A DNA stretch of 36,477 nt from Chthonobacter rhizosphaerae (GTDB taxonomy: Bacteria > Pseudomonadota > Alphaproteobacteria > Rhizobiales > Pleomorphomonadaceae), in assembly GCF_013839525.1 (NCBI RefSeq), contig NZ_JACDIS010000021.1, positions 1 to 36,477 of the forward strand, written 5' to 3'. Position numbers and translations under genes: made by a program. Shown here one piece after another: positions 1 through 6,981 of the stretch. Each line of letters begins with the position of its first letter. The stretch's first letter is position 1. Under the pieces are notes generated by a model. That model was not told where the DNA came from. It saw nothing but the letters and a program-made list of their open reading frames with translations, and searched no databases.

Positions 1-123
1 AGGCGCGGGAACGCTATCGGCAGACCCACGACATGAACGCCGTCGCCAGCGCGTCCGAATTGTCGGAGCGCCTGCACGAGATCATGAAGGCCGGGGACCC
101 CGAGGGGCTATCCGCCACCGTCG
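1..123. repeat. Terminal direct repeat, left copy (circular overlap)
   Basis: The first 123 bases are identical to the last 123 bases (36355-36477). The repeat lies inside one reading frame that continues uninterrupted from the right end to the left end. This is the signature of a circular molecule written out with an overlap, giving a unique length of 36,354 bp, and not of a biological terminal repeat. Confidence 0.95.
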
Positions 124-416
124 GCCCTGACCGCATCCGCCTCGTTCTCGATATCCCGAAGGAATGGCTGATCCTCGCCCAATGGCTAGTGGATCGCCGG
201 ACCGACCGCCACAACGGCGTCGACAACCCGGTCCCGATTACCGAGGAATTTGACCGGGCGACGATGAAGGACCGCAAGGACGACCTCTGGGACGTGCTGC
301 ATGAATGGTTTCATACGGAGCTGCATTGGCTCGCGACCGGCGGGCATCCCATCCTGAAACCGGAAGAGATCAGGATGTCTCGCGCCGACACCCTCGACGA
401 CGACCTGCCTTTCTGA
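3..416 (+). CDS. Par-operon protein with SSB-like C-terminal tip, 3' part
   Basis: This is the larger part of a gene that starts at 36336 and crosses the circular join; the joined protein is 144 residues. If the join is ignored, an internal ATG at 33 would give 127 residues. I do not recognise the fold: it is a mostly helical, charged protein with a Trp/His-rich stretch (WDVLHEWFHTELHWL). The last residues are TLDDDLPF, which matches the acidic tip of bacterial single-stranded DNA binding proteins (consensus DDDIPF) that docks replication and repair proteins. No OB fold is evident, so this looks like a tip carried by an unrelated protein. It follows parA and the RHH gene and faces rep tail to tail. 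A role in recruiting host SSB partners to the plasmid is inference. Confidence 0.8.
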   Translation, partial: ARERYRQTHDMNAVASASELSERLHEIMKAGDPEGLSATVGPDRIRLVLDIPKEWLILAQWLVDRRTDRHNGVDNPVPITEEFDRATMKDRKDDLWDVLHEWFHTELHWLATGGHPILKPEEIRMSRADTLDDDLPF

Positions 417-438
417 TTGTTATTTGTTGCAAACTCGT

Positions 439-455
439 CCCCGAGAGCTTCATAT
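439..455 (+). repeat. Iteron-like repeat beyond the 3' end of rep
   Basis: CCCCGAGAGCTTCATAT closely matches the Rep iterons at 1446-1548 (core CCCGAAnCTTCATA). It lies in the gap between the converging SSB-tip gene and rep. Confidence 0.55.
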
Positions 456-522
456 TTCCCAACTGATAAGTCCGGCTAGCCACCAGGTCAGATGGGATGA
501 CGATACCGTAAGCCCTGCCCGT

Positions 523-540
523 CCCCGAACTCTTCACATT
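523..540 (+). repeat. Iteron-like repeat overlapping the rep stop codon
   Basis: CCCCGAACTCTTCACATT matches iteron 1 (CCCCGAACTCTTCATAG) almost base for base. It overlaps the last codons of rep, 84 bp from the neighbouring copy at 439-455. Confidence 0.6.
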
Positions 541-1388
541 TTGGCCCGGCGTCGGAGCCGCCCTTCCGAAGGCATTGGCGCAAAAACCGTCTCGACCGTT
601 CCCGCGATCCGCGCCCGGCGACCCACCTTCGACCGCTGGACCTCCGCATAGGCGGCCTTCAGCTCGTCCTGATCCTTCTTCCACCACATGACCTTGATCC
701 GGACGACCTTCTTGCCCTGCTTCACCGGGAGGACGGACAGATTGAACGCGGCCAGCGCATTGATCTCCGCAACTGCGGGTTTGAGAACGTGCTTGTTAAA
801 TTCACCGAACAACGGATAACGGTCATCCGGGACCCCAAGCATCGACCGAAACTCGTTCAACTCAAAGTCGGTCTGGGTTTTGAAGGACAGGTTCACAAGC
901 TGCGAGACGTTCTCATAAAGGGAGATGGCGTATTTCGAGGTGAAGGCCATCAGGATCGGCAGCGCGATCTTGCCCCAGATAGTGGATTTCTGAAGAATTT
1001 CGATCAGGTATGGATCGAAGGAATAGGTGAGAACGCCCGCAGGCCTGTCTGGAGAATCCAGATCATTGCCGCCGAGGAACTGGACACGCCGCGTTTTGCC
1101 GTTCGGCAGCTTGACGACCAAGAGCGTGCGCATGAGCGCCTCGATGGCCTCCACGACCATTTCATAACCCTTGTGCCCAGCAGGCTTCAGCTCGTCGATT
1201 TCGACCGTGTAGCGTCTCCCCTCCCCTACTCCTTGGAGATGGGCATGGTGCCAAAGGATGGTGATTGCCCGACGAGCATTGAGGGTTAGATCGTGGTGGC
1301 CGGTAACCTGGATCAGCTCAGCGGGCTTTATCGCCTCGTCCGACCGGGGCGTCAGCGTCAGGGTGAGAATTTGCGCCGATTCGCTCAT
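534..1388 (-). CDS. rep: Replication initiator protein, Rep_3 family
   Basis: This is a plasmid initiator that would bind iterons and open the origin. The protein has the two-winged-helix character of Rep_3/RepB proteins: an N-terminal block (LTLNARRAITILWHHAH), a central block around FTSKYAISLYENVSQL, and a second winged helix with the FELNEFRSMLGVPDDRYPLFGEFNKHVLKPAVAEIN stretch, which is the most characteristic family signature. I chose the ATG at 1388 (284 aa); a TTG at 1409 in the same frame would add seven residues. Five direct iterons lie just upstream and an inverted iteron-like copy sits at the 5' end, which fits autoregulation by Rep. The basic C-terminus (RLRRRAKM) ends in another iteron-like sequence. 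Confidence 0.9.
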   Translation of the reverse strand: MSESAQILTLTLTPRSDEAIKPAELIQVTGHHDLTLNARRAITILWHHAHLQGVGEGRRYTVEIDELKPAGHKGYEMVVEAIEALMRTLLVVKLPNGKTRRVQFLGGNDLDSPDRPAGVLTYSFDPYLIEILQKSTIWGKIALPILMAFTSKYAISLYENVSQLVNLSFKTQTDFELNEFRSMLGVPDDRYPLFGEFNKHVLKPAVAEINALAAFNLSVLPVKQGKKVVRIKVMWWKKDQDELKAAYAEVQRSKVGRRARIAGTVETVFAPMPSEGRLRRRAKM

Positions 1389-1409
1389 AAGACGAGCCTG
1401 ACGGCGCAA

Positions 1410-1426
1410 CTATGAAAAGTCGAGGG
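1410..1426 (-). promoter_or_regulatory. Inverted iteron-like copy in front of rep
   Basis: On the minus strand this reads CCCTCGACTTTTCATAG, about 13 of 17 positions identical to iteron 1 but in the opposite orientation. It lies 22 bp upstream of the rep ATG. An inverted partial iteron at this place is the usual layout of an operator bound by dimeric Rep for autorepression. The assignment is from position and similarity only. Confidence 0.5.
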
Positions 1427-1445
1427 CAGCGCTTCACAAATTTTC

Positions 1446-1548
1446 CCCCGAACTCTTCATAGAACGACCCCGAACTTCTCATATCAGCGCCCGAAACCTT
1501 CATCCCAGAGAACCGAAAACCTCATGGGAGTCCCCGGAACCTTCATAG
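1446..1548 (+). repeat. Origin iteron array (five copies, oriV)
   Basis: Five direct repeats with core CCCGAAnCTTCATA occur with the G of CCGA at 1450, 1472, 1493, 1515 and 1536, so spacing is 22, 21, 22 and 21 bp, two helical turns each. Copies 1 and 2 (CCCCGAACTCTTCATAG, CCCCGAACTTCTCATAT) are the best; copies 3-5 vary in the middle. The array sits directly upstream of the Rep_3 gene, the standard position of an iteron-type oriV. The sequence to about 1620 is moderately AT-rich and could be the unwinding region. Confidence 0.85.
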
Positions 1549-1671
1549 CAGCGGCGTTAAGGTTAAGCACTCGTTGCCTTTTTGAAAGCGGAAGATAGAA
1601 TCCAGAATACTGAAACTCTTAGAAGGGCTCCCCTCCCCTTTCAGCGGCCAGTTTATCACGCCCTCCGGTCC

Positions 1672-1701
1672 GTCAAGGGCCGCTCCGCTTAAACCCTTGA
1701 C
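1672..1701. other. Inverted repeat beside the origin
   Basis: GTCAAGGG at 1672-1679 pairs perfectly with CCCTTGAC at 1694-1701 across a 14-base loop. It lies in the 1549-1838 stretch that holds no convincing gene. It could be a terminator-like hairpin or part of the origin; there is no T run. Confidence 0.4.
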
Positions 1702-1838
1702 CTCCCGTCGATGCGTGATGCGGAGAAGCTGTTCAGGGACGAGGAACGTTCAATTCGCCTCCGGCGGGTTCGAACAAGGAACACGAGGGATTCCCTCCCC
1801 GGCAAATATGAATCAGGATTCGGGCAAGGAGAACCGCC

Positions 1839-2117
1839 ATGCCCATCGAGATCGATATCCCGTTCCGGGACGCGTCGGAGGAAGAGCTGGGGAAGGAGAT
1901 CGCCCTTATCATCTCCGTCGTCCGAGGGCTGGAACAGCACGGATGGACCCCCGAAATCCGGGCGGCGGACCGGGCGGACACCTGGCAGTGGTCGTACGCC
2001 GAAAAATCCATGAAGACGCTGAAGCTGCTCGCCGACAACGTGCTTCTTCACATCTCGGCACTAGACCATGCCCCTCCCCAAGGAGGAGAATTTCCGGCTT
2101 CAGGCGATGGTTTTTGA
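1839..2117 (+). CDS. Hypothetical protein, 92 aa
   Basis: The ATG follows a good ribosome binding site (aaggag, 9 bases upstream). I do not recognise the protein. It is acidic at the N-terminus (IPFRDASEEELGKEIALIISVVRGLEQ) and mostly helical, with no membrane segment or Cys motif. It is the first of a set of small plus-strand genes between the origin and the restriction system. Its end overlaps a possible 42-residue frame starting at 2068. Confidence 0.6.
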   Translation: MPIEIDIPFRDASEEELGKEIALIISVVRGLEQHGWTPEIRAADRADTWQWSYAEKSMKTLKLLADNVLLHISALDHAPPQGGEFPASGDGF

Positions 2118-2196
2118 TCCTGACGTGGAATTGAACCTAGCCAGAGAACAACGCGAATGGGCGCTAGCGAACAATCGCGAAAATGCCCTAGTGTAA
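2068..2196 (+). CDS. Possible small protein, 42 aa
   Basis: A short frame starts with ATG at 2068, inside the 3' end of the preceding gene in another frame, and ends TAA at 2196. The peptide begins MPLPKEENFRLQAMVFDP and ends NNRENALV. The ribosome binding site is weak and no family is recognised. It is listed because overlapping starts are common in this plasmid and the composition looks protein-like. Confidence 0.3.
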   Translation: MPLPKEENFRLQAMVFDPDVELNLAREQREWALANNRENALV

Positions 2197-2274
2197 TATA
2201 CATCAAGTTGACTAGTTTGATTGTTCATAAGCGCACTAGCGGTTTAGTCCAGCATTGGACGATGGAGATAGCTA

Positions 2275-2469
2275 ATGGAGCTGAAGCCATGGGAGGTTCA
2301 TCATCTCCGATGTGCGTTGACCAACGTCATCGGGTTCTACCATCTCCTCTACGAGAGCGAGGGCCTGAAACTGTCCCCGCTGGAACAGATGGAATATCAG
2401 GTCCACCTGACGACGGCCGCGATGGACCTGTCGACGACGCTCCTGCGGATATTCGAAGAAGCGGATTAG
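2275..2469 (+). CDS. Hypothetical protein, 64 aa
   Basis: A small acidic helical protein (MELKPWEVHHLRCALTNVIGFYHLLYE...), preceded by a purine-rich site (ggagat) about 7 bases before the ATG. It is not recognised. The region just upstream (2227-2247) contains the CATAAGCGCACTAGCG motif that recurs, with variation, before the 4253 gene, suggesting the two small genes may share regulation. Confidence 0.5.
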   Translation: MELKPWEVHHLRCALTNVIGFYHLLYESEGLKLSPLEQMEYQVHLTTAAMDLSTTLLRIFEEAD

Positions 2470-2612
2470 TGGCTTAGTGCGCTAGTGTTGTAACGCAATA
2501 GCGTAGTGGAAGACCTGTAACGGACCGCGCTTGTAATGATCCAATTGTTGCACCCGAAAAGGTACCTCCCCATAGGTATTAAGCTCATCGTAACCAACCT
2601 CATGCTCCCTAT

Positions 2613-2630
2613 GCGCCTTTACAAAGGCGC
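2613..2630. promoter_or_regulatory. Perfect inverted repeat in the leader of the restriction gene
   Basis: GCGCCTTT (2613-2620) and AAAGGCGC (2623-2630) form a perfect 8-bp inverted repeat ending 9 bases before the nuclease ATG. In RNA it would partly occlude the ribosome binding region; in DNA it could be an operator. A GGTACC site, the expected recognition sequence, lies 47 bp further upstream at 2561-2566. Confidence 0.5.
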
Positions 2631-2639
2631 GGGGATCCT

Positions 2640-3287
2640 ATGGCTAAGAGGCCGTCGAGCGGTCGTGACATCGTCAGGCAGCTCTTTCTCGAAAACCTCG
2701 GGAAAGTAGTCACGAAAGAGCAGATAATCACCGCGATTAGCGAAGGGCTTGGCGTGTCCGATTACGAGAACTGGCACCAGCGGCTCTCGGAACTGCGCAC
2801 CGACGAAGGTTACACGATCCTGTCATACCGGGATCGGAAAGGCTTAAGGCCAGGTCAGTACCTGATGGAGTCTCCTGAGCGACGGGAGATCGCTGCGAAG
2901 CGCGTAAGGCCTACGCCCGCTACATGGCACGCCGTTCTCAAAAGAGCTGGCAATTGCTGTGAATGGAATGAAGGCGGGATAAAATGCGGTCTTCACAACG
3001 GTGATATCGATCCGATCGGTGGGGGCACTGTAAAGCTAACCCCTGATCACATGCAGCCGCACTCGGTTAACCCCGCATCCGACCCGAATGATCCTAATCA
3101 GTGGCAAGCCCTTTGTGGCCGGCATCAAGTCACAAAAAGGAACTATTGGGATAATACAACAGGTAAACTGAATGCTGTTGCAATCGTGCAGGCGGCTTCT
3201 CTTGTGGAAAAAGAGCAGGTTTTTGCGATGCTGCTCGACTATTTCGGATTCACCCGCGATATGTCAGGGGGTATAAGACCAAAGTAA
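2640..3287 (+). CDS. Type II restriction endonuclease, R.KpnI-like (HNH)
   Basis: This 215-aa protein closely matches my memory of R.KpnI (about 218 aa, cuts GGTACC), including LGKVVTKEQII near the N-terminus, ENWHQRLSELRTDEGYTIL, GDIDPIGGGTVKLTPDHM and QWQALCGRHQVTKRNYWD. R.KpnI is a beta-beta-alpha-metal (HNH) nuclease with active residues D148, H149 and Q175; here D136, H137 and Q163 keep the same spacing. Cys107, Cys116, Cys159 and His162 are candidates for the structural zinc site. The N-terminal part looks like a winged helix. The methyltransferase gene follows after 28 bases on the same strand, so this is a nuclease-first operon. GGTACC specificity is inference from similarity. The enzyme would act against unmodified incoming DNA and could also stabilise the plasmid by killing plasmid-free cells. 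Confidence 0.9.
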   Translation: MAKRPSSGRDIVRQLFLENLGKVVTKEQIITAISEGLGVSDYENWHQRLSELRTDEGYTILSYRDRKGLRPGQYLMESPERREIAAKRVRPTPATWHAVLKRAGNCCEWNEGGIKCGLHNGDIDPIGGGTVKLTPDHMQPHSVNPASDPNDPNQWQALCGRHQVTKRNYWDNTTGKLNAVAIVQAASLVEKEQVFAMLLDYFGFTRDMSGGIRPK

Positions 3288-3315
3288 CTGTCTCCTGACT
3301 CCCGCAAGGCTGAAA

Positions 3316-4164
3316 ATGACCACATCGAATGCGGCCCGCAGGTCCTCTTTAAAGCCTGCCAAGCGAAGCCCGGTTTCATTCCTTCCCGCTCAGGATGTTT
3401 TCGCCTCTTTCGATGAGATCGAGCGCCAGGGAATCCGACCCACGGTCACAATCCTGGATCCATGGTACAATAAAGGCTTCGGTGGGGTTGTTGAAGATTA
3501 CGACAGCTTTATAGAAAATCTCCTAGTCAGAGCATGCCGGGTAAGCGAGCACGTCTTTCTGTGGGGGTTTCCAGAGATCATTGGCCCTTATGTCCGCATT
3601 GTCCCCGAAAGCCACGAATTAGTCGCCTGGCTGACTTGGTATTATAAAAACAACCCCTCTGTAATCAGAGGTTGGAGAAGCAGCCAGAATGCATGCCTTC
3701 ATATCGCGAGGCCCCGGGCTAAACTCTACCCTGAGGAGTTCCTGAACAAGGTGCAGAAAGAACGGTTCGCTGAAGGCACTCTGCGTTATGTCCCAGGCCC
3801 TACGAGCGTGATCGAGTCCTCTCTGCTCATTGGCTTTGTCGGGAAGAAGGAGCAAACGGGTCACCCATCGCAGAAGCCCCTGACGGTCTACGACAAGATA
3901 ATTCGCATGACCACGAAAGAGGGCGATTTGATTTTTGATCCTATGTGCGGTTCGGGAACGACCGGCGTCGTAGCTTTGATCCGCAATCGCCTGGCCATCC
4001 AATGTGATCTAAATCCGGATTACCTGGACATGGCCGAGGCTAGGCTGGAACAGGATTATGATGGTTATGCCGAGCGTCTGGATGAACTCGGGAACAACCC
4101 TGATAAGGAGTCGAAAAGGCGGAAAGGACGCGATGCAGGCCCGCCTGGGTTCGACTTTGATTGA
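3316..4164 (+). CDS. DNA adenine/cytosine-N4 methyltransferase of the KpnI-like system
   Basis: A beta-class amino-methyltransferase of 282 aa: the catalytic motif IV, DPWY, is at residues 48-51, followed by motif X (HPSQKPLTVYDKII, about 183-196) and the SAM-binding motif I (FDPMCGSGTTG, 207-217). The order IV, then X and I, defines the beta class. It follows the KpnI-like nuclease and should methylate the same sequence to protect the host; from the partner, the product is probably N6-methyladenine in GGTACC, but the sequence alone does not exclude N4-cytosine. At least four GGTACC sites exist on this plasmid (2561, 7885, 8960, 35445), so its activity would be needed for the plasmid itself. 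It has its own weak ribosome binding site (aaggctgaaaATG). Confidence 0.88.
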   Translation: MTTSNAARRSSLKPAKRSPVSFLPAQDVFASFDEIERQGIRPTVTILDPWYNKGFGGVVEDYDSFIENLLVRACRVSEHVFLWGFPEIIGPYVRIVPESHELVAWLTWYYKNNPSVIRGWRSSQNACLHIARPRAKLYPEEFLNKVQKERFAEGTLRYVPGPTSVIESSLLIGFVGKKEQTGHPSQKPLTVYDKIIRMTTKEGDLIFDPMCGSGTTGVVALIRNRLAIQCDLNPDYLDMAEARLEQDYDGYAERLDELGNNPDKESKRRKGRDAGPPGFDFD

Positions 4165-4190
4165 GCGAAAAGTTCGACGTTGAACATTCG

Positions 4191-4232
4191 CATAAGAGCG
4201 CTAGTGCGCTATACATTAAGTGCGCTAGTGCG
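4191..4232. promoter_or_regulatory. CTAGTGCG repeat cluster (putative operator)
   Basis: The segment contains CATAAGAGCGCTAGTGCGCT and, 17 bases further, TAAGTGCGCTAGTGCG, that is two near-identical copies of GTGCGCTA/GCGCTAGTGCG. Related sequences occur at 2227-2247 (inverted) and 2474-2489. Each lies between small genes of this region. It is probably a binding site for a regulator or a partition protein; which one is unknown. Confidence 0.4.
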
Positions 4233-4252
4233 TGATCTGGGGATACGGCCTG

Positions 4253-4483
4253 ATGACAATCGAACCGACGCCCGCCCAATTAGCCGAACGGCTTCAGCAG
4301 CGGCTTGAGTTGATAAACAAGCGCATTCAGGACATTGCCGACGAGGAGGCAAAGTCCGCGTGGGTAGGCGGGCTTGCAGCGCAGGGCGCTCTGATGCCGG
4401 AGAAAATGCGCCTTCTCAAGCAGGCCGAGGAAATTGTTGACCGACTAGAGGAGCTTTTGAAAAAGAATAATGACCGCTCTTGA
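4253..4483 (+). CDS. Hypothetical helical protein, 76 aa
   Basis: The start at 4253 (MTIEPTPAQLAERLQQ) is preferred because ggggat lies about 10 bases upstream; an upstream ATG at 4232 would add seven residues. The protein is rich in heptad-like Leu/Ile (RLQQRLELINKRIQDI; LLKQAEEIVDRLEELLKK), so a coiled coil is likely. No family is recognised. It follows the restriction-modification pair behind the CTAGTGCG repeats. Confidence 0.55.
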   Translation: MTIEPTPAQLAERLQQRLELINKRIQDIADEEAKSAWVGGLAAQGALMPEKMRLLKQAEEIVDRLEELLKKNNDRS

Positions 4484-4626
4484 TAGTGATGAACCAAGGA
4501 ATCAGCGGCGCCGATAATCCAAAGCGGTGCAAAATAGCTACCCAGTCAGATCAATAAGCTTTTGAAATGGTGAGAAAATGCACTCAGCGGATAAGCCTGC
4601 TTGATAGGGTAGGGCGGCAAGCACTA

Positions 4627-5153
4627 TCCGAATTTCCTTACACGTAAAAAGCGCCAGATTCCGAATTTCTTCAGTCCACATAGCCGCAACGGTAAGGGCC
4701 AGTTCCCGAATTTTCGGAGCCCATCTAGGCGGGAGCATAGGGAGCGGGACAAGGCCAGTCTCCGAATTATCGGACGCCGAAAAAGGGCGAAGCGGGGAGG
4801 GGAGCCAAGCACTCAAAAATACGCTCTAGGAGTGACCGTTCCTGCCCGTCCTGTGAGGCTGGAGTGGCCTGAAAATGATTTTTGATACCGAGATAGCCGA
4901 GACCCCCTAGAACGCACCCACGGCCTTCTAATGGGCTAGGAAAGCGAGAACCTAATAAAACCTAATATTGAGGTCTGAATTTTGTCAGTCGACATAGGGC
5001 AGGCCGTTAGAAACCTGTTTCCTGTGAAATCAATACCTTAGCCACTGATAACAGGGGATTTTTGTTAGTCTCCGAATTTACTCGGCGGGTTTTAAGCCGG
5101 ATCAATCACTTAGCCATATCTAAAATATGCGAAACCCCACCAGCGTCCGAATT
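4627..5153. repeat. Dispersed CCGAATT repeats in a gene-free region
   Basis: From 4484 to 5201 I see no convincing gene. Six copies of CCGAATT occur in the same orientation, at about 4628, 4661, 4706, 4762, 5072 and 5147, often preceded by CCAG or TTAG plus a few bases. Two copies are dyads: CCGAATTTTCGG (4706-4717) and CCGAATTATCGG (4762-4773), and 5072-5085 is a looser one. Spacing is irregular (33, 45, 56, 310, 75). This could be a protein-binding array such as a centromere for the ParA/RHH pair or an accessory origin. Confidence 0.5.
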
Positions 5154-5201
5154 TTTACAGCAGTACGAGAGCAGGCTGCCCGCGCTAGTCAGATCAATGG
5201 T

Positions 5202-5341
5202 TTAGATTGCATGAACAATGCTTTCCCGCTTGGCGGCCCGTTTAGCCCTTTCCCGCAGCAGCGCGACATATGAGGCCGAGCGCCATTCGAGATTGTCCGC
5301 CTGACAGTTGCCTCTGTCCCCGTCCTTGTGGCCGATCATGT
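5202..5341 (-). pseudogene. HNH endonuclease, 3' remnant
   Basis: Reading leftwards from the junction, the frame gives MIGHKDGDRGNCQADNLEW followed by RSASYVALLRERAKRAAKRESIVHAI and a stop. H-x-DGDRxN-x4-NLEW is the C-terminal half of the HNH motif found in phage and homing-type HNH nucleases. The N-terminal part is missing: at about 5342-5360 the sequence passes into a broken integrase gene read in another frame. It is the left stump of the segment interrupted by the stress-cassette insertion. Confidence 0.7.
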
Positions 5342-5685
5342 CACAGCCGACAGGAGGAGGGGGTAGGAAGGCTCGGTGCGAGGTTGGTCGCGGTCAACCC
5401 GCGCGCGAACAGATATTGCAGGAAGATGCGAACATGGGTCGCGACTGTCTTGTCGCGGCGTGCCGTCGTCAGAACATGCTCGATGAAGCCGATCACATCG
5501 GCGGGACGAAGGTCCGGCAGGTTCATCGTTGCCTCGCCAAAGCGGTGATCGAGGAACCGGTTAGCGAAGCGTAGCGTGTGATAGATCGTGCGCGGGCTCA
5601 GGCCACGCTGCTTGACGAGGTAGTTCTCGAACTCAGCCAGCAACGCAGCTCGCGCGGCTCGCGTCTCGGACAGGATGTCGGTCAT
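5341..5685 (-). pseudogene. Tyrosine recombinase (integrase), N-terminal fragment
   Basis: The 114-residue frame holds only the SAM-like core-binding domain of a phage-type integrase: FENYLVKQRGLSPRTIYHTLRFANRFL, later FIEHVLTTARRDKTVATHVRIFLQYLFARGLTATNLA. Full-length relatives are about 400 aa, and the catalytic domain with the Arg...His-x-x-Arg...Tyr residues is absent. The frame ends LPTPSSCRL where it runs into the HNH remnant. The N-terminal type resembles recombinases of multi-recombinase transposable elements, but that finer assignment is uncertain. Confidence 0.75.
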
Positions 5686-5885
5686 GATGGTTGTGCTCCA
5701 AGTTTGAGCACCCAGGATTACGTCGAACAGGGTTTCGCGCGATCATGCCTTCGGCAGTGGCGGCGATCAGGCTCGCGCGCCCCTGCTGTGCAATCAAAGC
5801 CACGCCTCAGCTGCGGTGGATATGGCCGTTGACCGATCCTGCAACGGATGAGATGCTTTGCCGGGCAACGCATCGGATCCTTCAC

Positions 5886-6959
5886 GTGGATGTCATCTTT
5901 TTCCTGAGCGGGCTGGTTCTGCTGGTTTTCGGAGCCAGGCTTCTGGTCAAGGGCGCGTCGGGTTTAGCACTGTCGCTGGGGCTGTCGCCGCTGGTGGTCG
6001 GCCTAACGGTCGTGGCCTTCGGCACCTCGGCGCCTGAAGTCGCCGTTTCGGTTGGGGCAGCCCTGGACGGGCAGAACGACATCGCCATCGGCAATGTCGT
6101 GGGCAGCAACGTTTTCAACGTGCTGTTCATCCTAGGGGCAAGCGCGCTGATCACTCCGCTGATCGTAGACCGGCAGCTGACTCGCCAAGAGGTTCCGATC
6201 ATGATCGCAGTCAGTGCGCTACTGATTGCGATGCTGCGCGACCGGGTAATCGGCACGGCGGAAGCCGCGCTGCTGCTCGTCCTGCTTTTCGGCTATACCG
6301 CCTTTCTGGTTGTCCAGTCGCTGCGCGCAAACCATGCGGCGCAGAATGGCGCGAGGGTGGATGCGGGAGCGACCCGTGTGGGCGGGTCGCGGCTGGCGCA
6401 GGCGATCATGATCTTGGGCGGGCTCGCCTGCCTCGTGATCGGATCGCGGCTGTTGGTCACGGCCGCCGTGTCCTTTGCCAAGGCGCTGGGGGTCAGCGAC
6501 TTGGTCGTGGGCCTGACCATTGTGGCGGCAGGCACCTCGCTGCCCGAAGTCGCCACCTCGATCGCCGCCGCCATCAAGGGCGAGCGCGACATCGCGGTCG
6601 GCAATGTCGTGGGCAGCAACATCTTCAACATCTTGGGCTGTCTGGGCCTGTCGGGCCTGGCCGCGGGGGTGGCAGGGATCACGGTGGCGCCCTCAATCCT
6701 GGCCTTCGACGCTTGGGTGATGCTGGCCACTGCCATCGCCTGCCTGCCAATCTTCCTGACGGGGCGCGAGATCGCCCGCTGGGAAGGCGCGGTCTTCCTG
6801 GCCTATTACCTCTTCTACGTCGGCTATCTCATCCTTGCGGCCGAACAGCACGACGCGCTGGACACCTATACCAGGGCGATGACGGTGTTTGTGGTTCCGC
6901 TTACCCTGCTGACCGCTGCTGTGATCTATGCGGGCTCGGCCCGGCGGGCAAAGGAATGA
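5886..6959 (+). CDS. Calcium/sodium:cation antiporter, CaCA (YrbG-like) family
   Basis: An inner-membrane exchanger with about ten hydrophobic segments and the two diagnostic alpha repeats: GTSAPE (46-51) with GNVVGSNVFN (69-78), and GTSLPE (216-221) with GNVVGSNIFN (239-248). The acidic residues of these repeats bind Ca2+ or Na+. I placed the start at GTG 5886 (357 aa) because family members begin a few residues before the first membrane helix; an ATG at 5853 is an alternative and the frame stays open to 5691. It converges with the Mrp operon, stops 22 bases from it and shares its high GC, so both probably arrived together. A role in cation homeostasis under salt stress is inference. Confidence 0.88.
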   Translation: MDVIFFLSGLVLLVFGARLLVKGASGLALSLGLSPLVVGLTVVAFGTSAPEVAVSVGAALDGQNDIAIGNVVGSNVFNVLFILGASALITPLIVDRQLTRQEVPIMIAVSALLIAMLRDRVIGTAEAALLLVLLFGYTAFLVVQSLRANHAAQNGARVDAGATRVGGSRLAQAIMILGGLACLVIGSRLLVTAAVSFAKALGVSDLVVGLTIVAAGTSLPEVATSIAAAIKGERDIAVGNVVGSNIFNILGCLGLSGLAAGVAGITVAPSILAFDAWVMLATAIACLPIFLTGREIARWEGAVFLAYYLFYVGYLILAAEQHDALDTYTRAMTVFVVPLTLLTAAVIYAGSARRAKE

Positions 6960-6981
6960 GCCTTTGCGCTCGTCCGGGCGA

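Noticed and set aside
1-123. Biological terminal repeat of a linear element
   Set aside because: The repeat lies inside a reading frame that becomes complete only after joining, which fits a circular assembly overlap.
4538-4816. Minus-strand frame of 92 residues with repeated IRELAL/IRNLAL
   Set aside because: The peptide repeat is the translation of the CCGAATT DNA repeats; the start lacks a clear ribosome binding site and no family is recognised.
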